64,000 nt of DNA, taken from Artocarpus heterophyllus. Lineage: Eukaryota > Streptophyta > Magnoliopsida > Rosales > Moraceae. The stretch lies in NCBI GenBank assembly GCA_025403435.1, contig CM046354.1:40621779-40685778 (forward strand), in the 5' to 3' direction. The position numbers and the translations under genes were made by a program. The notes under the pieces were generated by a model, which did no database searches, was not told the origin of the DNA, and worked only from the letters and a program-made list of their open reading frames with translations. Shown piece by piece: positions 57,792-64,000 of the stretch (position 1 is its first letter; each line of letters opens with the position of its first letter).

Positions 57792-59916
57792 TGTTGGTAA
57801 CGCCCAAACTATGTTTCTTTATAAACGACGGACGTTTGTAGTATAGAAAAGTTGTCGTATCCATAGGGAGGTGAAAATTTGTACCTCGAAAAATCGATAA
57901 AAATAAACGGTCAAAAAGGCAAGCGGTTATTCAGAGCAAGGTGTAAAATGAGATAAATATTTTTTGTGGTTTTTATTTTATTCAATTCAAAATTTAAAGC
58001 ATAAAATTAAAATGATGAAGCTTTGAGAATCCCTTGTATGTTTTGCAGCTAATATGGAATTTTAACTCTAATTAACAATTATCTAAAGCATTTGATTTAT
58101 TATACCTTATCTCATTAATTGCAAGCACATTTTATTAATTATATAGGTCAACCTAAATCGACAATATAGCAAGCCATAATGCAGTAAGGGTCTTCCTACA
58201 AAAACTAGCAAAATAATTATTGGTGCACTAATTATGAAAATTATAAAAGCTGTCACTCAATTCTAATTAACATAACTATAGGATAGAAAAGATAACAATA
58301 AATCAAAATTAATATATTTTAGTGGAATAAATTTTTACATTAACTCCGGCAGCACTTCGTCTTATGAAATATCTAGAATCGACAATATAACAAGTCATAC
58401 TGCAGTAAAAGACATTCCATAAAATTAAGCATCATTTCATTATTATTAATATTAACTATACAACACAATTAAATTACATAAAAAAAGCATGATTGAATTT
58501 ATGTAAAAATTGGCAGCATAATAACATCAACAATAATTATTGAAAACAAAAAGATATAATTTATTCCACAAAAATATAAGCATTACCACACAGATATAGA
58601 GTCAAAATCCATACCAAAGTACTATGCATACAAGATCATCTCTCTGCCTCACCAAACTCTTTACACTAATTTAAGCATTATTTTATCTAAGAAGATACTG
58701 TTGAGTTTAACTCAACAGCAAAGAAAAAGAAAAGAAAAGAGGGCCAAAGGCCCGAAGGGATGATTTTTCAACTGAGGCAAATGTCTCGGTATTTATAGGG
58801 GATTGGATTTACTAACGGCCATTTGAAATTAATGCTTTTTCCTGTTGAAAGTTGAACGATTAGAATTATTTTCTTCCTTCTTTCATGCTGATCCACGTTC
58901 GTGAGAATGCGAATTTGTCTTTGAGATCCTACGTAATGCGGCAGTTGACAGTATTGGAATGGGCTGATCTTAACCGTCAAATGCGTGATCCAACGGCAAT
59001 CAGTGCGCTCGAGAATGGGCCCAGGTGGGGCCTAGATTTAAGGCCGATAGATGAGTCAATGTATTTAGATCTGACGGTTCAAAGAACGGATGCAAGTGGA
59101 CACGACCGCACACGATCCAAAGCAGCCTGAGACTCCCCTGCCTCGCTTGCAGCTTTGTTGGCGCGTGTAACGCACGCGCCAATCAGGTTTCGACACATGG
59201 ACTGTACTTTGAGATTCTGTTGACGCACTGGATGACGCGTTGACACGCGTCTCTTTCTCGGATGGCTGAGATCAATCTGTCAGTTGATTCGGCCGTCCTT
59301 GTTACGCCACGTGTCCCCCCAAATTTTTAAGGATTTTTTTATGTATTTGATGTCCAATTTTGTCTGTTTTGGTGTCGTTTTGCTCAGTTTTTCCTCCATA
59401 TTTCAAATATAAAAATCACAAACACACTAAAATTAATTATTTTACAAACATAATATTTACAAAAATATTTAAAATATTTATTTTACAATAAAACACATAA
59501 AAATAAATAAAAACTCCTAAAATTTTCAATCTCTTACGGTTTGACACAAATATAATTTTTATGACTTGGAAATATTTTTAGAAATTACAAAAAATATAGT
59601 AAAACATATTTACAAACTTAAAACACACTATCAAACATTCTAAAACTCAAAATAAAATAACCGTATTATTTTTTACGGTTTTGACTATTTACAGACTAGA
59701 CACTTATTTAACACACCAAAATGACTCTAAAAATTACTAACAATTCTATTAAATATAAAAACACACTAAAAACACATTTTTAAACATATTTACACACTAA
59801 GACACAAAAATACTTATTAACACAAAATGCTACAAATTAGAGGATTGAATGAGAAATAAAAGCATAAATAAATGATTTAAGCCTTAGAAAATGTACAGTT
59901 TTACAGTCTCATCACA
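57792..59916 (-). repeat. 3' LTR of the Athila-type element
   Basis: Plus-strand ends TGTTGGTAACGCCC and CTCATCACA (TGT...ACA). It is followed on the right by CCCCCTAACC, the complement of a polypurine tract. A TATA box in the right direction is inside. The ORF at 58885-59130 looks like chance. Confidence 0.82.
58790..58797 (-). promoter_or_regulatory. TATA box of Athila LTR
   Basis: Sense CCCTATAAATACCGAG, a strong plant TATA context, in the middle of the LTR and pointing leftward as the element does. Confidence 0.72.
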
Positions 59917-59928
59917 CCCCCTAACCAG
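59917..59928 (-). other. polypurine tract of Athila element
   Basis: Sense GCTGGTTAGGGGG next to the LTR start TGTGATGAG. Confidence 0.7.
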
Positions 59929-61490
59929 CTTATTGTTAATCTCTAGCAATTAAAGCAATAAAATTTTGAAATGACTTATTGGATATCTATATAATGAAAA
60001 CTTATTTACTATAATTTGACTTATCTAACTAAATAAACTAACAAAACAAAAATTTTATTTGAACAATTTATATGCTATTTAACAAAATGTATATATGCCA
60101 AACTTAGTGCAAAAATAGATAATGTATAATTATGAAGTTTCATCCAAGACTAAGAATAAAATTATTATCATATTTTGATTCAAATCACTCCTGCAGACAG
60201 CAACACTTTAAATTTATTTACGAGAACAATTAAAAAACATTAGCATAGAATACAAATATTTACAAACTTTACAACTGTGGATAGTGCAATGTTTGGCTCC
60301 CTTAAGCTTTCTCCATAACCCATTTAACGAGCTTTAGGTCAGTAACTCTCAGACCAGTTGGCCTAAGGTACTAGGTGTTGAACCACCCCTTAGAACTTAC
60401 TTACTCGAACTAAAGAGGCTACGAAACCAAACTTATCAAACTTTATTCATTTACACTTTTCTTTTTATTTATTTATTATTTTTTATTTAGTTATTTTTCT
60501 TTCTTTTTTTTAAAAATTTTGAAAATATTGCTGCCTTTATTTGTTCATCTTCACAAAATAACAAAACTCAAATATTCATAACTTGGACTTACCACCACAA
60601 TTAAGCATGATATTGAGTGTGTGAAAAGAATGGCTTACAAACACTTTGAAAAATAAATACATAATAATGTTAAATAAAACTAAAGTTTTGAAAGTGTATA
60701 AAATTAAATAATTCAAAGAATAGAAAAATAATATTACATTAATATGAAATTCAAAAATCAAAACAAAATAATAAGACGTTAATTACTAAGAAACTAATAT
60801 TTACAAGACACATTTTTTTTTAATTTTCTTTTAATTTTATGACCCAAAAAAAAATAACACACAAGAATGAAAAATGTACAAGAATCTGGAGCAAAATAAA
60901 AAATTTGGGCAAAATCGAAAAAATTTTGTCACAGCACAACATTGAAGCATAATTTTTAAGCACAACCCTCACCCCCCCATCTTAGAATGTACATTATCTA
61001 AAATGTATAAAAGAATAGTGAGAGCAGCAAAAATATTACCTGAATCAGCACAACTGCAGAGATGATATGTGGTAAACTTAACAAACTAAAAACTAACAAA
61101 ACACACAACAATATATTACAAATTGGGTCTTTTAAAGTCAGATTCCCTAGACTTCATTTTTTTTGTTTCGAAAGTCCAAAATCATATTTTTACACAAATT
61201 CTTCATAATTCGTCTCAAGAGGCCGCTAATATAAAGTATTTACTAATCACAATTGATTATAATCTCCTTAATCTTAGCTATTCTGCAAGAATTAATTTTG
61301 ATATTTATTTTCAACTTTAAAATTTTTTTTAATATGAGAAAAAAAAAATAAATAAACAAAATAAGAAAATAGACAACAAAAATAAATATTTAAAAGAGAA
61401 TAAATAGAAAACTACTCAGGGTTGATAAACTAGAGCCATAAGAGTGACTTCTTCGGGTTCAGTTATCCGTTCTATGTAGCTTTTCAATCT
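59929..61490 (-). other. non-coding region between pol and 3' LTR
   Basis: Athila-type elements carry a long stretch here, sometimes with an env-like ORF. In this copy I see only AT-rich sequence with homopolymer runs and no ORF that looks real, so any such gene is lost or was never present. Confidence 0.65.
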
Positions 61491-62561
61491 CTAGCCATTT
61501 ACTTTGAGTATCCTTCCATCGGATGGATCTTCAATTTCAACGAAACCATTTAGGAAAACCTGTTTCACAATATATGGACCTCTCCATTGTGATTTTAACT
61601 TACCAGGATGAAGGTGAAGACGAGATTCATAACGATGAACCTGTTGATTTGACTCAAAGTTCTTTCTCAGAATATGTTTGTCATGAAATGCTTTCATTTT
61701 TGCTTTGTAAATCCGTGAACTGTTGTAAGCATCATTCCTTAATTCCTCAAGTTCAGAGAGTTGAAGCTTCCGTTCAATACGTGCAGCACTAAGATCAAAG
61801 TTGAGAGCTTTAATAGCCCAATAAGCTTTATGTTCAAGTTCTACAGGTAAATGACAGGCTTTTCCAAAGATGAGCCCATAGGGAGACATTCCTAAAGGAG
61901 CTTTGTAAGCTGTGCGGTATGCCCAGAGTGCATCTTGAAGACGTGAGGACCAATCTTTTCGATCAGGATTCACTGTTTTTTCCAAAATTTGTTTGATCTC
62001 CCTATTTGCTAACTCAGCTTGTCCATTTGTCTGTGGATGATAGGCAGTTGAAACTTTATGAATCACACCATACTTTCGCATCAAAGTTTCAAAAGAACGG
62101 TTGCAAAAATGTGTGCATTGATCACTGATTATAGTACGTGGCGTACCATACCTAGATAACACGTTTTCTTTCAAGAACTTTATAACAGTTGTATTATCAT
62201 TAGTACGGCATGCTACGGCTTCAACCCATTTTGAAACATACTCCATAGCAAGAAGGATGTATAGGTACCTAGAAGAAGGTGGAAAAGGTCCCATAAAGTC
62301 TATTCCCCAACAATCAAATATTTCAATTGCTATAATCGGGTTTAGAGGCATCATGTGACAACGAAACAGGTTACCTAACTTTTGACAATTTTTGCAAGAA
62401 CGACAATAATGATAGGTGTCTTTGAACAAAGTGGGCCAATAAAGACCATATTGGAGGATCTTTGCAGTAGTTTTCTTGGTAGACAAATGACCACCACATG
62501 CATCAGTATGACAAAATTTTAAGAAACTATTCACTTCATCTTCAAGAATGCAACGTCTCAT
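61491..62561 (-). CDS. Athila-type integrase piece, intact 356 codons
   Basis: An uninterrupted integrase: HHCC finger region, DDE core and the C-terminal GPYIVKQVF region, ending KVNG then a stop. It inserts element DNA into the host genome. It is separated from RNase H by a frameshift, so it would not be made from the polyprotein. Its own ATG ([10 protein letters not shown]) is probably internal rather than a true start. Confidence 0.85.
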   Translation of the reverse strand: MRRCILEDEVNSFLKFCHTDACGGHLSTKKTTAKILQYGLYWPTLFKDTYHYCRSCKNCQKLGNLFRCHMMPLNPIIAIEIFDCWGIDFMGPFPPSSRYLYILLAMEYVSKWVEAVACRTNDNTTVIKFLKENVLSRYGTPRTIISDQCTHFCNRSFETLMRKYGVIHKVSTAYHPQTNGQAELANREIKQILEKTVNPDRKDWSSRLQDALWAYRTAYKAPLGMSPYGLIFGKACHLPVELEHKAYWAIKALNFDLSAARIERKLQLSELEELRNDAYNSSRIYKAKMKAFHDKHILRKNFESNQQVHRYESRLHLHPGKLKSQWRGPYIVKQVFLNGFVEIEDPSDGRILKVNG

Positions 62562-64000
62562 GATTTGATCACGACAGTATTTGAAAAGGTACAGATCATC
62601 CTAGTAAAAGTTACTCACTTCAATCAAAACTTTCTTTTGTCTTGCAAACTCCAAGCAGATGGAATTTCTCGAGTTGCCAAATAATTGACAATGTGTGCAT
62701 ACCAAGGTAACTTGGTAACAAAGAACAATGTTCATCAGGAAATTCATCATGAATTGGTGAACCATCGACATAATCATTGACTTCTAAATGAGATAAGTGG
62801 TCAGCTACCACATTCTCAACTCCTTTCTTGTCCTTGATAGTCAAATCAAACTCTTGCAGAAGTAGGATCCACCTGATAAGTTAGGCTTTAGCATCCTTTT
62901 TAGAAAAGAGATACTTAAGGGCAGAATGATCAGTGAAAACAATGATGGGTGAACTGATTAGGTATGAATGAAACTTATCAAGCGCAAATACTATAGCAAG
63001 TAATTCCTTTTCGGTGGTTGAGTAATTCATTTGAGCATTGTTCAAGGTTTTGCTTAGATAATACACTACAAAAGGTTTTCCTTCCCTTCGTTGACCTAAG
63101 ATGGCTCCTTCAGTGTAATTGCTTGCATCACACATGACTTCAAATGGTAAACTCCAATCAGGGGATTGCATGATAGGTGCGAAAGTTAACTTAGATATCA
63201 GTGCTTGGAAAGATTCTTCACATTCTTTTGTCCATTCAAACACAACATCTTTCAATAGGAGATTACACAATGGTCTTGATATGGCTGAAAAATTTTGAAT
63301 GAACCTCCTATAAAATCCAGCGTGTCTAAGAAAAGATCGAACATCTCTAATAGTTTTTAGAGTGGCCAAGTTTAAAATAAGCTCAATCTTAGCTGGATCA
63401 ACTTTAATTCCTCTTTCAGAGACAATTTGTCCAAGAACTATGCCAGATGGAACCATAAAATGGCATTTTTTCCAATTTAACACAAGGCCTTTTTCTTCAC
63501 ATCTTTTCAAAATAGCTTCCAAGTTAAGCAAACAAGTATCAAACGAATCACCAAAAACAGTCAAATCATCCATGAAAACTTCCATAATCTTCTCAACCAT
63601 GTCACTAAAAATGCTTAGCATGCACCTTTGAAATGTAGCTGGAGCATTACAAACTCCGAATGATATTTGTCAGAAAGTAAAAGTAACAAAAGGACATGTA
63701 AACATGGTCTTTTCCTGATCTTCTAATGCTATCTCTATCTGATAATATCCTGAATATCCATCTAGAAAGCAATAGAAAGGATGACCAGCTACACGTTCTA
63801 AGATTTGATCAATGAATGGGAGTGGAAAATGGTCTTTTCGAGTGGCAGCATTTAATTTTTGATAATCAATGCACATTTGCCATCCAGTGACAACTCTTGT
63901 AGGGACAAAATCTCCTTTTTCATTCGTTATCATAGTTACACCAGATTTCTTAGGAACAACTTGAGTTGGACTGACCCATTTACTGTCCGGAATGGGGTAA
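61491..64000 (-). pseudogene. Athila-type pol (RT, RNase H, integrase), broken
   Basis: RT opens at the window edge (YPIPDSKWVSPTQVV) and continues past FLDGYSGYYQI to TGA at 63670-63672, where CGA would give arginine. The next piece (63621-62881) holds FMDDLTVFGDS, the RNase H start CDASNYTEGA and ELLAIVFALDKF; a stop at 62881-62883 precedes the RNase H end (VENVVADHLSHLE). A frameshift between 62620 and 62561 leads into a 356-codon integrase (62561-61491) with zinc finger ([17 protein letters not shown]), D in [10 protein letters not shown] in ISDQCTHF and E in [10 protein letters not shown]. The pieces are long but pol is not continuous. Gag and the 5' LTR are outside the window. Confidence 0.9.

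Larger units (their letters stand above)
57792..64000 (-). mobile_element. Athila-type gypsy element, 3' part
   Basis: Minus strand: pol enters at the right edge in RT and runs through RNase H and integrase (to 61491). A ~1.57 kb non-coding region and a 2,125 bp 3' LTR follow. It interrupts C3's pol after AAACC (57787-57791), the predicted target duplication. The lineage is called from the integrase ([17 protein letters not shown]) and the FMDD-type RT site. Confidence 0.9.

Noticed and set aside
58885..59182. ORFs on both strands inside the Athila LTR
   Set aside because: This is the GC-richer U3 of an LTR; both strands are open and neither shows a domain.
60576..61320. Small ORFs in the Athila non-coding region as an env-like gene
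   Set aside because: They are short (61-65 codons), AT-rich, on opposite strands, and have no credible signal or transmembrane pattern in the right frame.
1..64000. Host genes, tRNA or rRNA genes
   Set aside because: I found none. Every long open frame belongs to a retroelement, and the only tRNA-like strings are primer binding sites.

Overview
This window reads as intergenic, repeat-filled DNA of a flowering plant. It is AT-rich, has no host gene that I can support, and almost all of it can be assigned to LTR retrotransposons inserted into one another. The lineages seen are typically plant ones: Ty1/copia with ~2 kb LTRs and an initiator-Met tRNA primer site (Angela-like, by inference), a chromodomain Ty3/gypsy of the Tekay/Del type, an Athila-type gypsy, a decayed short-LTR copia of the Ale/Retrofit type, and one possible CACTA transposon end.

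Left block (1-26762) is one copia family nested in itself. The oldest member, Y (minus strand), survives as a gag piece (7263-7888) and an untranslated leader in two parts (7889-8137 and 18342-19621). X (minus, 8138-18341) inserted into Y's leader with target duplication CCAGC/CCAAC. A sister element left a solo LTR (8260-10274, duplication CGAAG) in X's 3' LTR, and a 1,895 bp tandem duplication then formed between the two LTRs. A (minus, 1-7262) inserted into Y's gag. A is the youngest-looking copy: its gag-pol frame is open without a stop for 1,186 codons up to the window edge. Z (plus, 19622-26762) inserted into Y's leader.

Middle block (26763-40715): Z's pol is cut by an unclassified LTR-like sequence (26763-28278). 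A complete Tekay-type element G (28732-37834, duplication AAGAA) lies in the AT-rich DNA beyond it. G keeps one frame from gag to chromodomain, broken only by six stop codons. Next come a decayed Ale-type copia (38624 to about 40500) and a CACTA-like end (40607).

Right block (40716-64000): an LTR of a G relative (40716-41942) is interrupted by copia C3 (plus). C3's 5' LTR holds a complete sister copy C4 (42171-51861, duplication GACGG), and C3's pol is cut by an Athila-type element (minus, 57792-64000), which runs off the right edge.

The most unusual feature is a GC-rich 12-16 bp dyad motif, TCGGC(CT/AG)GCCGA, in degenerate arrays. It occurs in the copia U3, the copia leader and the LTR of the unrelated gypsy G. 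Within each copia copy the U3 array and the leader array lie in opposite orientation, so the two ends of the genomic RNA could base-pair.
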